From Aquamicrobium sp. (GTDB lineage: Bacteria > Pseudomonadota > Alphaproteobacteria > Rhizobiales > Rhizobiaceae), in the NCBI GenBank assembly GCA_019739225.1, contig JAHHDT010000001.1, forward strand, positions 434,001 through 498,000: 64,000 bases of DNA, written 5' to 3'. The first letter of the stretch is position 1. Every line of letters starts with the position of its first letter. Positions 45,676 through 55,142 of the stretch are shown piece after piece. Position numbers and translations under genes: made by a program. The notes beneath the pieces were generated by a model, which was not told where the DNA came from, ran no database searches, and saw only the letters and a program-made list of their open reading frames with translations.

Positions 45676-46311
45676 TCAGCCGCCGCGCGCGACGCGCTCA
45701 ATTTCCTCGCGCACCAGCTTTTCCACTAGCGTTGGCAGGTTGTTGTCCAGCCAGTCCTGCAGCATCGGCCGCAGCATTTCCTCCGCCATCTCGTCGAACG
45801 AGCGACGGCGGCTGGCGGCAAACACTTCCGAAAGCTCGCCGAACGCGGCGGCAACCTGCCGGCCCGCCTGGTCGGAGATGATCGCGGGCTTGATCTGCGT
45901 GTCCGGCGCTTCTGCTACCGGCGGTTCGTCGTCGATTGCCGGCGAAAAGTCTTCCTCATCCAGCGAGATGTCGACGCTGTCGTCCTGAAACGCAGCTTCT
46001 GTAGCAGGAGGTTCTTCCACGTGCGGAAGCGAAAAAGCTTCCGGCGCGGGTTCATCATTCAGGTCGGCGGCCTCGACATGTGCCGCGGACACCTCGTTTT
46101 CGGCCATGTTCACCGGCTGCGCGACGGAAGCGATCGGCTCGTCGAGTTCCGCGCGGAATGCCTCGACCTCATCGCCGGCGTTCCCGGCAGCCTGTGCCGA
46201 ATCCTCGTCCCCCGGCTGTCGCACGGTGTCACTGTCTTCGATGATCCTGCGAATGGACGCGAGAATCTCCTCCATGGAGGGTTCACGCTGCGCACTTCCG
46301 GTCTGTGCCAT
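45676..46311 (-). CDS. popZ: DUF2497 polar organizing protein PopZ
   Basis: A 211-residue protein with the conserved N-terminal helix REPSMEEILASIRRIIEDSD, a long acidic Pro/Glu-rich middle (about residues 30-130) and the C-terminal oligomerisation helices (LRPMLQDWLDNNLPTLVEKL). This matches alphaproteobacterial PopZ, which forms a polar matrix that anchors the chromosome origin. The ATG at 46311 is chosen over a TTG two codons upstream. Confidence 0.88.
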   Translation of the reverse strand: MAQTGSAQREPSMEEILASIRRIIEDSDTVRQPGDEDSAQAAGNAGDEVEAFRAELDEPIASVAQPVNMAENEVSAAHVEAADLNDEPAPEAFSLPHVEEPPATEAAFQDDSVDISLDEEDFSPAIDDEPPVAEAPDTQIKPAIISDQAGRQVAAAFGELSEVFAASRRRSFDEMAEEMLRPMLQDWLDNNLPTLVEKLVREEIERVARGG

Positions 46312-46400
46312 ACTCAAATCGCCGCCTTCTGATCCGATGGCCGGCCCCGCCCGCCTGCATGCCAGACAGCGACCGAATCGTCGCTAGGCTAGACGACACG

Positions 46401-46430
46401 AGGCCGCGAGAGAATCCCCCCTCGCGGCCT
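46401..46430 (-). terminator. Hairpin after the TolC-type gene
   Basis: A perfect 10-bp stem (46401-46410 with 46421-46430). No U-tract follows, so it may only stabilise the 3' end. Confidence 0.4.
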
Positions 46431-46477
46431 GGCACAGCTTTCGCACAAGTTTGGGGGCTTGCCTGGGCGCCAACGCC

Positions 46478-47860
46478 TCAGCGGCCGTCAGGCGTACGCG
46501 TGCCGATCCACTTGTCCTTCACGGCCTCGTAATGCTCGCGCGCATTATAGGGCTCGACGGCAAGGCCGAGCCGCTGCGGCGAAAGCCGGCCCATGGCCGA
46601 CAGGATGGCGTAGCTGGCCGCCACCACGTCGCGCTCGGCGGTGGCAAGGTTGATCTGGGCGGTGATCACGTCCGCCTGTGCTTCGAGCACGTTGAGCGTG
46701 GTGCGCTGACCGACGTCGCGCTCCTCGATCACGCCAGAGAGCGCAAGCTGTGCGGCGGAAACGAGTTCACGGTTGGCGGCAACCACTTCGCGCGCGGCGA
46801 CATATTGCGTCCATGCGGCCGTAACCGCCTGGCGAACGCTGTCGCGCGCCACGTCGACTTCGATACGTGCCTGTCCGAGCGATTCCTTCGACTGGCGCAC
46901 CTGCGCCGACACACGCCCACCCTGATAGATCGGGATCGTCAGGTTGAGGCCGATCGAGGCCGAGTTGGTCGTCCCGTCGCCGACGGCGCCACCGCCGACG
47001 CCCGGCAGGTTGGAATCGCGAAAGCTGCTGGACACGCCTGCCTGTGCGTTGACCTGAGGCAAAAGCGAGCCCTCGGTGGCCTTGACCACGAAAGAGGCCG
47101 CATCCACGAGATGCAGCGTCGCCTGGATCGCCGGATGTTCGTTCAGCCCGGCTCCAACGGCGGTCTCGATGCCGTTCGGCAGCAGGTTCGACACCGGCCG
47201 CGCCCCTTCGAGGCGGCCGGGGCGGTCGCCGACGAAGTTGAGATAGGCGGCTTCGCTCACCTGCACCTGCGCCCGCGCCGCGCTCAACTGGGCCACTGCG
47301 GCGGCCTGCTGCGCCTGTGCCTGCGCCACGTCGGTGCGCGTGCCCTCACCCACCTCGAATCGGGACGACGCTGCGCGAACCTGCTCGCTGAGGAAGTCCA
47401 GGTTGCGCTCGCGGAACACCGCGATCTGACGGTCGCGAAGGACGTCGAGATAGGCGGCGGCCGCGTTGAAGAGAATGTCCTGTTCGCTGTTGCGCAGGCT
47501 TTCGTTGGATGCGCGCACCCGCGATTCGGCGGCACGCACGTTGTTCTGGGTCTGGAAGCCGTCGAACAGCGACTGCTGGATCTGCACGCCGAACGAACCG
47601 GCACGCACCTCACCGCTATTGTTGCTGTCGGTAAGGCTGAGGCTGCCCGTGGCGCCGATCACCGGACGCCATCCCGACTTTGCAATGGCGACACCCTCAT
47701 CCGTAACCCGAACGCCGGCACGGGCCGAATTCAGGCTGGAATTGTTCTGATACGCCTTGGCCATCGCACCATGAATGGTCTCGGCCAGCGATGGCACGGC
47801 GAAGGATAGAATGCCGGACAAGGCAACCGCAGCGAAAAGGCCTTTGCGAACAACAGACAC
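46478..47860 (-). CDS. tolC: TolC-family outer membrane channel
   Basis: A 460-residue exit duct for type I secretion and RND efflux. The signal peptide ends FAVPSLA, and there are two long coiled-coil OEP repeats (SEQDILFNAAAAYLDVLRDR and VRQAVTAAWTQYVAAREVV). I choose the GTG at 47860: AGAGG is six bases upstream and the signal peptide then starts properly; an open frame to 47965 adds no plausible residues. No inner membrane partner gene is nearby, as usual for a shared TolC. Confidence 0.9.
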   Translation of the reverse strand: MSVVRKGLFAAVALSGILSFAVPSLAETIHGAMAKAYQNNSSLNSARAGVRVTDEGVAIAKSGWRPVIGATGSLSLTDSNNSGEVRAGSFGVQIQQSLFDGFQTQNNVRAAESRVRASNESLRNSEQDILFNAAAAYLDVLRDRQIAVFRERNLDFLSEQVRAASSRFEVGEGTRTDVAQAQAQQAAAVAQLSAARAQVQVSEAAYLNFVGDRPGRLEGARPVSNLLPNGIETAVGAGLNEHPAIQATLHLVDAASFVVKATEGSLLPQVNAQAGVSSSFRDSNLPGVGGGAVGDGTTNSASIGLNLTIPIYQGGRVSAQVRQSKESLGQARIEVDVARDSVRQAVTAAWTQYVAAREVVAANRELVSAAQLALSGVIEERDVGQRTTLNVLEAQADVITAQINLATAERDVVAASYAILSAMGRLSPQRLGLAVEPYNAREHYEAVKDKWIGTRTPDGR

Positions 47861-48064
47861 GAACCACCTCTTAAAGTCTCGACGGGACCTGCCTGAAGCA
47901 CCCCAACCGAATTGATCCATCGCCGTCGCACGGCGAGCAACGCAACTTCCGGACCTCGCTCTCAAGCGATTCCGCTCGCTCCCGTGCTCGACGCTATACC
48001 ACTTTCCCGCTCGAGGGCGTTACAGATAGGTAACAATTCAGGACTTTTTAAACTTTAGCGCCCT

Positions 48065-48739
48065 CTAAAATTCAAATGCGGGCACCCGGCGGAATTCCAC
48101 GAGGGGCTTTACCGCCGCGTTGAAGCCGTGACGCCTGGAAACCAGCCCGTCCTCCTTGACGTAGAGTGTGGCCCAGCCTGCGTTGCCCTCGCCAACCACC
48201 GCGACGAGACGCCCGCCCTCGTTGAGCTGCTCGAACAGCGCCGGCGAAACCTCATCGACCGCACCGTTTATGACGATGACATCGTAGGGCGCCTGTGCGG
48301 CGTGGCCGGCGGTCAACGGCCCCTCCACCACGGAAACGTTCTCGCAGCCGAGGCTGGCGAGCACCTCGTTGGCGCGCGCGGCAAGTTCCGAATCGCTTTC
48401 AAGCGCGACCACGAAGCTGGCAAGTCTGGAAAGGACGGCCGTCGAATAGCCGGTTCCGCACCCCACATCGAGCACGAGATCGCCGGCGCGGACACCGGCA
48501 AGCTGCAGCAGTCTGGCGAACGGCGACGGCTCCATCAAAAAGCGCGCAGGCTTTCCGTCGCGCGCCGAAGCGATCTCCAGGTCTTCGTCGATATAGGCAA
48601 GCGCGCGCTTGGCCGCCGGAACGAAATCCTCGCGCGGCAGCGCCAGCATGGCGCCGAGAATGCCGACATTCGTCACATCGGTCGTGCGCACCTGGCCATC
48701 GACCATCTTGACCCGCTGCTCTTGGAAATCGGCCGTCAT
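48065..48739 (-). CDS. Second protein-L-isoaspartate methyltransferase-like protein
   Basis: A 224-residue SAM-binding protein: RVKMVDGQVRTTDVTN at the start, a PIMT-like EDFVPAAKRALAYIDED and the SAM motif LVLDVGCGTGYSTAVLSRL. It differs from the pcm gene at 15973 and belongs to the branch encoded next to tolC in Rhizobiales. Whether it repairs isoaspartate is not known. A 204-base gap separates it from tolC. Confidence 0.85.
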   Translation of the reverse strand: MTADFQEQRVKMVDGQVRTTDVTNVGILGAMLALPREDFVPAAKRALAYIDEDLEIASARDGKPARFLMEPSPFARLLQLAGVRAGDLVLDVGCGTGYSTAVLSRLASFVVALESDSELAARANEVLASLGCENVSVVEGPLTAGHAAQAPYDVIVINGAVDEVSPALFEQLNEGGRLVAVVGEGNAGWATLYVKEDGLVSRRHGFNAAVKPLVEFRRVPAFEF

Positions 48740-49118
48740 GTCTCAACCCGTAGAGCGCCGCGCCGGCGCTTTGTCCAATCGGATAGAACATCGCCTGCCT
48801 TAGGCCCTGGGAACCGCCACCAGGACGCACCCCGACGATGTGCTACATGTTCCGCGCGGGTGTGACAAAATTCGCCCGCACCGTCAATGAAGCACTTAGC
48901 GATCCGAATGCCGCACCTCAAGGGCGCCGAACACGGTTTGTTGGATAATGCCGGACATCTTTTCAGCTAGACGGCATGGCCCGTCGCGGTCGTAGTCCCT
49001 CATGCGATGGTGCATGCAAGACACAATCCCCCGCGCTCCCGCCAATTTGACGGACGATCTGGTGCACGGCATTGCCGGGAAACATCGGAAATAAAGGCGA
49101 AAGGACCCTGGGGCGGAT
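48740..49118. other. Non-coding region between tRNA-Cys and PIMT-like gene
   Basis: 379 bases without a convincing gene or terminator. It includes the promoter of the minus-strand PIMT-like gene and the 3' flank of tRNA-Cys. Confidence 0.5.
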
Positions 49119-49192
49119 TGGAGGCCTCGCCCGGAATCGAACCGGGGTGCAAGGATTTGCAGTCCTCTGCGTAACCACTCCGCCACGAGGCC
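49119..49192 (-). tRNA. tRNA-Cys (anticodon GCA)
   Basis: A 74-base tRNA with a complete cloverleaf: acceptor GGCCTCG/CGAGGCC, anticodon loop CTGCAAA, T loop TTCGATT, discriminator T typical of tRNA-Cys, and an encoded CCA. Confidence 0.96.
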
Positions 49193-49338
49193 TCGACGCA
49201 TGCGCGTTCGCAGGCGCCTCAATAGGTTGAGGCGCAAACCGCGTCAAGCGCCGGCTGTCCGTTCTGAAAGAAATCCTCGGCGGCATTCCGAGTAAGGTTC
49301 ACGGAACGCTACGATCAGCCCCGCGTCCCCCAGCGATG

Positions 49339-49827
49339 CTACTGCGGCTTGCCGTTGGTCCACTCTACCGATTGGCCGTAGAGCGGTACGGTCGAGATCG
49401 ACATCTTGGCCGAACCGTCCTGCACCTGCCGCGAATGCGCGAGATAGATCAGCGTGTCGTTGGCCTTGTCGTAGATGCGGTTCACCACCTGCTCTTTCCA
49501 GATCAGGCTGATACCCTGTTTGAAGACCTCCTCGCCATCTTCGCCCAACTCGATTTCGCCGATCGTGATCGGTCCCGTCTGGTTGCACGAAATCGCCGTG
49601 TCCGAAGGATTCTCGAAGTAGTTGCCCTTGCGCAGCCGGTCGATGATCCCGCGGTCGAAATAGGACACATGGCATGTCACGCCATCCACCTCGGGATCCT
49701 TGACCGCCTCGACAATGATGTCGTTGCCCGTCCAGTCGACGCCGACCTCGCCAACCTGTTGGGCCCATGAGGTGCCGCAAACCGACATCGCAATCGCGAA
49801 GCTGCCGAACCAGTTGATTGACCGCAT
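49339..49827 (-). CDS. creA: CreA family protein
   Basis: A 162-residue exported protein. The signal peptide ends CGTSWA, and the mature part has DPEVDGVTCHVSYFDRG and SDTAISCNQTGPI, the CreA hallmarks with conserved Cys. The function is unclear despite the catabolite regulation name. The ATG at 49827 has GGAGAG five bases upstream. Confidence 0.9.
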   Translation of the reverse strand: MRSINWFGSFAIAMSVCGTSWAQQVGEVGVDWTGNDIIVEAVKDPEVDGVTCHVSYFDRGIIDRLRKGNYFENPSDTAISCNQTGPITIGEIELGEDGEEVFKQGISLIWKEQVVNRIYDKANDTLIYLAHSRQVQDGSAKMSISTVPLYGQSVEWTNGKPQ

Positions 49828-49850
49828 ACCCACTCTCCTCGTTTCGCGCC

Positions 49851-50153
49851 TCAGCGCCTGTCGGCCTTGTCTAGCGGCTGCCGCCCACGGGCGCGCCGCC
49901 TGCCCCGCTTTTCGGCCCACCAGACCTCCGAGCGTCGCCGCCACCGCCGCACCGTGGCAAATTCGTACGAAAGAATAATGAGGCCCACTGGGATCATCCA
50001 GAAGCCGAGCACGGGAAGGAAGCCGAAGCATCCGAGAAACACCAGCAGCCCGCCGATGACGATGCGCAGCAGACGTGACTGCGGCATGGTGATCTCGCGA
50101 CCGAGTAACCTGATCGTGCGGGTCCTGCCCTCGTTCTCTTCCGGTTCATCCAT
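49851..50153 (-). CDS. Small two-helix membrane protein (PGPGW-like)
   Basis: A 100-residue protein with two hydrophobic segments (IVIGGLLVFLGCFGFLPVLG and FWMIPVGLIILSYEFATV) and a strongly basic tail (RRWRRRSEVWWAEKRGRRRA). The helix-turn-helix layout resembles PGPGW-type proteins, but the exact motif is absent. The ATG at 50153 has an AAAGGTGG site upstream. It lies 23 bases before creA on the same strand. The function is unknown. Confidence 0.7.
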   Translation of the reverse strand: MDEPEENEGRTRTIRLLGREITMPQSRLLRIVIGGLLVFLGCFGFLPVLGFWMIPVGLIILSYEFATVRRWRRRSEVWWAEKRGRRRARGRQPLDKADRR

Positions 50154-50323
50154 CCAATGCCACCTTTCCGGCCCTGCCGGCACGCTGTGTCCGCGACATA
50201 TGAGGCGCACGTTTGGCCAAAGCCAGTTGGCAAATGACAAAAAGCCGAAAAAATCGCAGAATGGCGCTTTGCAAAGCGGAAAACTGTTTGCTATAGGCTG
50301 CCCCGTTCACATGAGCAGGCTAT

Positions 50324-50398
50324 TCCCCGGTAGCTCAGTGGTAGAGCAACCGGCTGTTAACCGGTTGGTCGCTGGTTCGAATCCGGCCCGGGGAGCCA
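50324..50398 (+). tRNA. tRNA-Asn (anticodon GTT)
   Basis: A 75-base tRNA: acceptor TCCCCGG/CCGGGGA, D arm GCTCAGTGGTAGAGC, anticodon loop CTGTTAA, T arm CTGGTTCGAATCCGG, discriminator G and an encoded CCA. Confidence 0.97.
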
Positions 50399-50769
50399 CT
50401 TTTTCCAGATTTCGATGCTTTGAGAGCTCGCCCACCATGGCTTTCGAGCCTGCCGGGGCGCCCCCGCCCGCGTTCCCCGGCAGACCCTTCCTGACGCTCG
50501 CCCGATGGACCCCCACGTCAGGGCCGGCATGCGCCGACGCAGACAGCCAAGCAAGCGACATGCCCGCCGGCCCGTCCCAAAACGGGGCAGCACCGGTGCG
50601 CCCTGTCGGGAGCCGTCAAATGCCTTTTGCCGGCATGGCAGCAGCCGTTGGTCCAGCCTCTTGCAGAATTGCGTGATCACATGACAAATTACCGCCTGAA
50701 AACGCTTGTCTTTCGGGCGACATGCCGCGAGGCGAGCCCGTGCCGCTCCGGACCACAGGGGACGCAACC
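50399..50769. other. Non-coding region between tRNA-Asn and cfa
   Basis: 371 bases where I see no gene I can support. Open frames on the minus strand run into the tRNA and lack ribosome sites. It should hold the cfa promoter. Confidence 0.5.
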
Positions 50770-52026
50770 ATGTCGGCAGCAACTCCGGACGTTTCCGGCG
50801 AATCGTCCGCAATCAGGCTTGATGCCGCCAATTTTGCCGAGGTGACGCGCGGCCTGCCGGCTCGCGCCCGCATGATGCTGTCGGTGGCCATGGCATTGCC
50901 GCGCGGCTCTCTTACCGTTCGCACGCCTGAAGGCCTCGTCGTGGAGATGGGCGGCAACGCCCCGGGTCCCCATGGCGAGGTGATTCTGCACAACTGGAAC
51001 CTGCCCGGCCGCGCCTTCACCGGCGCTACGATCGGTGTCGCCGAATCCTACATGGACGGCGACTGGGAAAGCCCGGACGTCACCACGCTTCTGGAACTCT
51101 TCGTCATCAACGAGGAGGCCGGCGAGACGGTGGCCGGCGGCGCGAGCTGGCTGCTGACGGCCCTGCAGCGCGTACGCCACTGGCTCAACCAGAACACGCG
51201 CACGGGCTCTCAGCGCAACATCTCGGCCCATTACGACCTGGGCAACGCCTTTTATAAGGAGTGGCTCGACCCTTCGATGACCTATTCGTCGGCGCTCTAT
51301 TCGACAGGCGCCAACGATCTGGAGAGCGCGCAGGCGGCCAAGTACAGGGCACTGGCGCAGGATGCCGGCATCGGCCCCGACGACCACGTGCTCGAGATCG
51401 GCTGCGGCTGGGGCGGCTTCGCCGAGTTCGTCGCGCGCGAGATCGGCTGCCGCGTCACCGGCCTGACGATCAGCCGCGAGCAGCACGACTTTGCCAGGGC
51501 GCGCATAGCGCGGGCCGGGTTGTCGGATCGCGTCGAGATCAAGTTCCAGGACTACCGCGACGAGACCGGCCGCTACGACCGCATCGCCTCCATCGAGATG
51601 TTCGAAGCGGTCGGCGAAAAATACTGGCCCGTCTTCTTCGGCAAGGTAAAGGATTGCCTTAAGGCCGGCGGCACCGCCGGCATGCAGATCATCACCATCA
51701 AGGAGCACGCCTTCCAGCGCTATCGGGCACGGCCGGATTTCATCCAGCGCTACGTCTTTCCCGGCGGCATGCTGCCGACGCCGTCGATCCTCAAGGCGCT
51801 GGGCGCCGACCACGGCCTCACCTTCGCGCGCGAGCGCATCTTCCCGCAGGACTATGCCCGCACGCTCGCCGAATGGCGCACGCGCTTCCGGGGATCGTGG
51901 GAAAAGATCGTGCCGCTCGGCTTCGACGACCGGTTCCGCAAGCTGTGGGAGTTCTACCTGCATTATTGCGAGGCCGGATTCCGGGCCGAGTACATCGACG
52001 TGCGCCAGGTCATCTACAAGGCCTGA
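50770..52026 (+). CDS. cfa: Cyclopropane-fatty-acyl-phospholipid synthase
   Basis: A 418-residue SAM-dependent enzyme that adds a methylene group across double bonds of membrane phospholipid chains. Motifs: ISAHYDLGNAFYKEWLDPSM, SAM-binding VLEIGCGWGGFAEFV and RYVFPGGMLPTPS. I use the ATG at 50770 (MSAATPD), with AGGGG upstream; an ATG-type frame from 50722 has no ribosome site. It is monocistronic, upstream of the TRAP operon. Confidence 0.95.
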   Translation: MSAATPDVSGESSAIRLDAANFAEVTRGLPARARMMLSVAMALPRGSLTVRTPEGLVVEMGGNAPGPHGEVILHNWNLPGRAFTGATIGVAESYMDGDWESPDVTTLLELFVINEEAGETVAGGASWLLTALQRVRHWLNQNTRTGSQRNISAHYDLGNAFYKEWLDPSMTYSSALYSTGANDLESAQAAKYRALAQDAGIGPDDHVLEIGCGWGGFAEFVAREIGCRVTGLTISREQHDFARARIARAGLSDRVEIKFQDYRDETGRYDRIASIEMFEAVGEKYWPVFFGKVKDCLKAGGTAGMQIITIKEHAFQRYRARPDFIQRYVFPGGMLPTPSILKALGADHGLTFARERIFPQDYARTLAEWRTRFRGSWEKIVPLGFDDRFRKLWEFYLHYCEAGFRAEYIDVRQVIYKA

Positions 52027-52150
52027 GAGCCGGCGGCGGGATCGCCTATTGATCTGCCGCAAGGCTTCGTGAAAGGATGTATACAGAGCGGGGAGGAAAC
52101 GCGGCAGCCGCACAGGCGCCGGGTAACGCTCATGGAGGAGACAAGGCATC

Positions 52151-53161
52151 ATGAAGCAACTTTTGGCTGCATCCGTTTTCGCGGGGCTCCTGGCGACGAC
52201 CGCGTTCGCGCAGGACACCTACAATCTGAAGTTCCAGAGCAGTGACACGTCGGGCACCGCCGCCTTCGAAGTCCAGCAGGACTGGGCCAAGCACGTGGGC
52301 GAGCTTTCGGACGGGCGCATCACGGTGGAGATGCTGCCGGTCGGCTCGATCGTCGAGTACAACGAAACGCTCGACGCGGTCGGTGCCGGCATTCTCGACG
52401 GCCACATCACCGACAGCTCCTATTTCACCGGCAAGGACGCCGCCTTTGCGCTGATCGGCAACCCCGTCGGCGCCTATTCGAGCCCCGAGGAACTGCGCGC
52501 CTTCTTCAACGAGGGTGGCGGCACGGAACTCTACAACGAGATTCTCGCGCCCTATGGCGTGCACTTCATCGGCCCGGCCGCGCAGACCGCAGAGGCCATC
52601 CCCTCCAAGGTTCCGATCGACGGCGTCGACGGCTTCAAGGGCGTGAAGATGCGCGCACCCGAAGGCATGGTGCAGTCGGCCTTTGCCGCGGCGGGCGCCT
52701 CGCCCGTCAACCTGCCCCAGTCGGAGGTCTTCACGTCGCTCGACAAGGGCGTCATCAGCGCCGCCGACGCGACCACGCTCGCGACCAACGATTCCATGGG
52801 TCTCCATGACGTCGCCAAGCATCCCATCTGGCCGGGCTTCCATTCCCTGCCGCTCAACGAGGTGTCGATCACCAAGGCGACCTGGGACGGCATGCCGGAC
52901 GACCTGAAGGAAGTCCTCACCCAGTCGGTCAAGGACTATGCCGAAGATCTGGCCACGCGCATCCGCGCGAAAGACGAGGAGGTGGCGGAAAAGCTGCGCG
53001 CGCAGGGCGACGTGACCATCCACACCTGGTCGGAGGAGGAAAAGAAGAAGTTCCGCCAGATCGCGCAGGAGCAGTGGCAGCCTTACGGCGAGCGTTCGGA
53101 GAACGCGCAGAAGGTCTACGACAAGCTCACGACCTACCTGAAGTCCGCGGGACTTCTCTGA
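52151..53161 (+). CDS. TRAP transporter substrate-binding protein (DctP family)
   Basis: A 336-residue periplasmic binding protein. The signal peptide ends LLATTAFA. The conserved carboxylate-binding Arg lies in GFKGVKMRAPEG, and other family segments are GRITVEMLPVGSIVE and SLPLNEVSITKATWD. The ATG has GGAGGAG upstream. It is the first gene of a three-gene tripartite (TRAP) uptake operon. The ligand is probably a carboxylate; I cannot be more specific. Confidence 0.93.
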   Translation: MKQLLAASVFAGLLATTAFAQDTYNLKFQSSDTSGTAAFEVQQDWAKHVGELSDGRITVEMLPVGSIVEYNETLDAVGAGILDGHITDSSYFTGKDAAFALIGNPVGAYSSPEELRAFFNEGGGTELYNEILAPYGVHFIGPAAQTAEAIPSKVPIDGVDGFKGVKMRAPEGMVQSAFAAAGASPVNLPQSEVFTSLDKGVISAADATTLATNDSMGLHDVAKHPIWPGFHSLPLNEVSITKATWDGMPDDLKEVLTQSVKDYAEDLATRIRAKDEEVAEKLRAQGDVTIHTWSEEEKKKFRQIAQEQWQPYGERSENAQKVYDKLTTYLKSAGLL

Positions 53162-53227
53162 CGCCTATCGGGCTTTGACTGACACGGCCGGGTGGCGGGC
53201 CCGGCCGGCAATGCGAGGAGAAACGGC

Positions 53228-53812
53228 ATGGCTTCCGGGGACAATCCTCGCGAGGAGGTGCGGGACGAGGCGCACGATCCGCTTTCACGGCTCCTGATTC
53301 CGCTGGCACCTGCTTTCGCCGCGGCCTTCCTGCTCATCACTGCCTTCACCTTTTACGAAGTGGTGATGCGCTACGTCTTCAATGCGCCAACCATCTGGGT
53401 GCACGAAACGACGACCGCGCTGACGGCGCTTTGCTTTGCCTTCGGCGGTGCCTACTGCCTGGGCACGAACCGCCATATCCGCGTCGTGCTGCTCTACGAT
53501 TCCGTCTCGCCGCGCGTGCGGCGCCTGCTCGATGTCGCCATCAGCCTTGTCGGCGCCGCGGCCTGCGCGCTGATGGCGTGGGCCGCCTGGAGCTTCGCCT
53601 ACAAGGCCTTCTTCACGCCGACCGGTCAGATGCACCTGGAGACCAGCGGCAGCGCCTGGAACCCGCCGACGCCGGCAATCGTGAAAGCGGTGCTGTTCCT
53701 CATTCTCTGCGTCATGTGCATCCAGTTCCTGCTCCAGGCCATTGCCCATCTGCGGCGCGATCCTACGGACGCGAACCATTCCGCTCCGGAGCAGGAGCTC
53801 GGCGATGTTTGA
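53228..53812 (+). CDS. TRAP transporter small membrane subunit (DctQ family)
   Basis: A 194-residue protein with four hydrophobic segments, such as PAFAAAFLLITAFTFYEVVM and ALTALCFAFGGAYCLGTNRH, the usual DctQ layout. The ATG at 53228 has GAGGAG seven bases upstream. Its end overlaps the large subunit gene by eight bases. Confidence 0.9.
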   Translation: MASGDNPREEVRDEAHDPLSRLLIPLAPAFAAAFLLITAFTFYEVVMRYVFNAPTIWVHETTTALTALCFAFGGAYCLGTNRHIRVVLLYDSVSPRVRRLLDVAISLVGAAACALMAWAAWSFAYKAFFTPTGQMHLETSGSAWNPPTPAIVKAVLFLILCVMCIQFLLQAIAHLRRDPTDANHSAPEQELGDV

Positions 53813-55121
53813 CCTTCAGGCTCTCGGTATCGGCGGGGGCAGTCTCGCCATGTTCGGCACGCTGCTGCTGCTGCTGCTCACCGGCATGCCGCTGGCATTC
53901 GTTACCATTCTGGTGGCGTTGATCTTCGCGCTCGGCTGGTTCGGCCCGATGGCGGTGCCGATCGTCACCACGCGCGTCTACTCCTTCATCATGCAGTACG
54001 TCTTCGTGTCGATCCCGATGTTCGTGCTGATGGCGTCGATCCTCGACCGGTCCGGCATCGCGCGCGACCTGTTCGACGCGATGCGGCTGGTGGGCGGGCG
54101 CATCCGCGGCGGCGTCGGCGTTCAGACGCTGCTTGTTGCGGTCGTGCTCGCGGCAATGTCGGGCATCATCGGCGGCGAGATCGTGCTTCTCGGCCTGCTC
54201 GCCCTGCCCCAGATGCTGCGGCTCGGCTACGACCGGCGTCTGGCCATCGGCATCGTCTGCGCCGGCGGCGCGCTCGGCACCATGATCCCGCCCTCCATCG
54301 TGCTCATCATCTATGGGCTGTCGGCCAGCGTTTCGATCGCCGAGCTCTTCACTGCCTCCTTCGTTCCGGGCCTGCTCCTTGCCGCGCTCTATGCGACCTA
54401 TGTGCTCGCCATCGGCTATTTCCGGCCGGAGATGGCGCCGATACCGACCCAGCAGGAGCAGATGTCGCTCGCGGAAAAGCTGAAGCTTCTGAAGGGTCTG
54501 TTCCTGCCGCTTCTGGTCGTGGTCTTCGTGCTCGGCTCGATCTATGGCGGCATCGCTTCCGTCACCGAGGCATCGGCCATCGGCGTCGTCGGCGTGATCC
54601 TGTCGACGGTGCTGCGCGGCGAGTTCTCCATGAAGATGATGCTCGACGCATCCATGCAGACGCTGCGCACCTGCGGCATGATCGTCTGGATCGGCATCGG
54701 CGCCACGGCGCTGATCGGCGTGTACAACCTCATGGGCGGCATCAACTTCATCAAGGAACTGCTTCTCGGTGTTTCCGAAACGCCGATCGTCATCATTCTG
54801 GTGATGATGCTCATCCTGGCCGTGCTCGGCATGTTCCTCGACTGGGTCGGCATCGCGCTGCTGACGATCCCGATCTTTGCGCCCATCGTGAAGGAGCTCG
54901 GCTACGACCCGGTCTGGTTCGGCGTGCTGTTCGCGCTGAACATGCAGATCTCGTTCCTGTCGCCGCCATTCGGGCCGGCCGCGTTCTACCTGAAAAGCGT
55001 CGCCCCGCCCGACATATCGCTCGGCACCATATTCAGGTCGCTGCTGCCCTTCATCGGGCTTCAGGCCGTGGCGCTGGTGCTGGTTCTGCTCTTCCCGTCG
55101 CTGGCGCTCTGGTACCGCTGA
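53805..55121 (+). CDS. TRAP transporter large membrane subunit (DctM family)
   Basis: A 438-residue sodium-driven transport subunit with twelve helices. Family motifs are SGIARDLFDAMRLVGGRIRG, GGALGTMIPPSIVLIIYGL and FLSPPFGPAAFYLKSVAP. Translation is coupled to the DctQ-type gene by an eight-base overlap. With the DctP-type protein it imports one organic acid class. Confidence 0.95.
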   Translation: MFDLQALGIGGGSLAMFGTLLLLLLTGMPLAFVTILVALIFALGWFGPMAVPIVTTRVYSFIMQYVFVSIPMFVLMASILDRSGIARDLFDAMRLVGGRIRGGVGVQTLLVAVVLAAMSGIIGGEIVLLGLLALPQMLRLGYDRRLAIGIVCAGGALGTMIPPSIVLIIYGLSASVSIAELFTASFVPGLLLAALYATYVLAIGYFRPEMAPIPTQQEQMSLAEKLKLLKGLFLPLLVVVFVLGSIYGGIASVTEASAIGVVGVILSTVLRGEFSMKMMLDASMQTLRTCGMIVWIGIGATALIGVYNLMGGINFIKELLLGVSETPIVIILVMMLILAVLGMFLDWVGIALLTIPIFAPIVKELGYDPVWFGVLFALNMQISFLSPPFGPAAFYLKSVAPPDISLGTIFRSLLPFIGLQAVALVLVLLFPSLALWYR

Positions 55122-55142
55122 GGGAAGAGCGGCGCGGCGGGG

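Noticed and set aside
46401-46430. Definite rho-independent terminator after tolC
   Set aside because: The stem is strong but no T-run follows on either strand, so it is kept only as a low-confidence hairpin.
50399-50769. Minus-strand protein gene overlapping tRNA-Asn
   Set aside because: The open frames lack ribosome sites, run into the tRNA, and show no recognisable domain.
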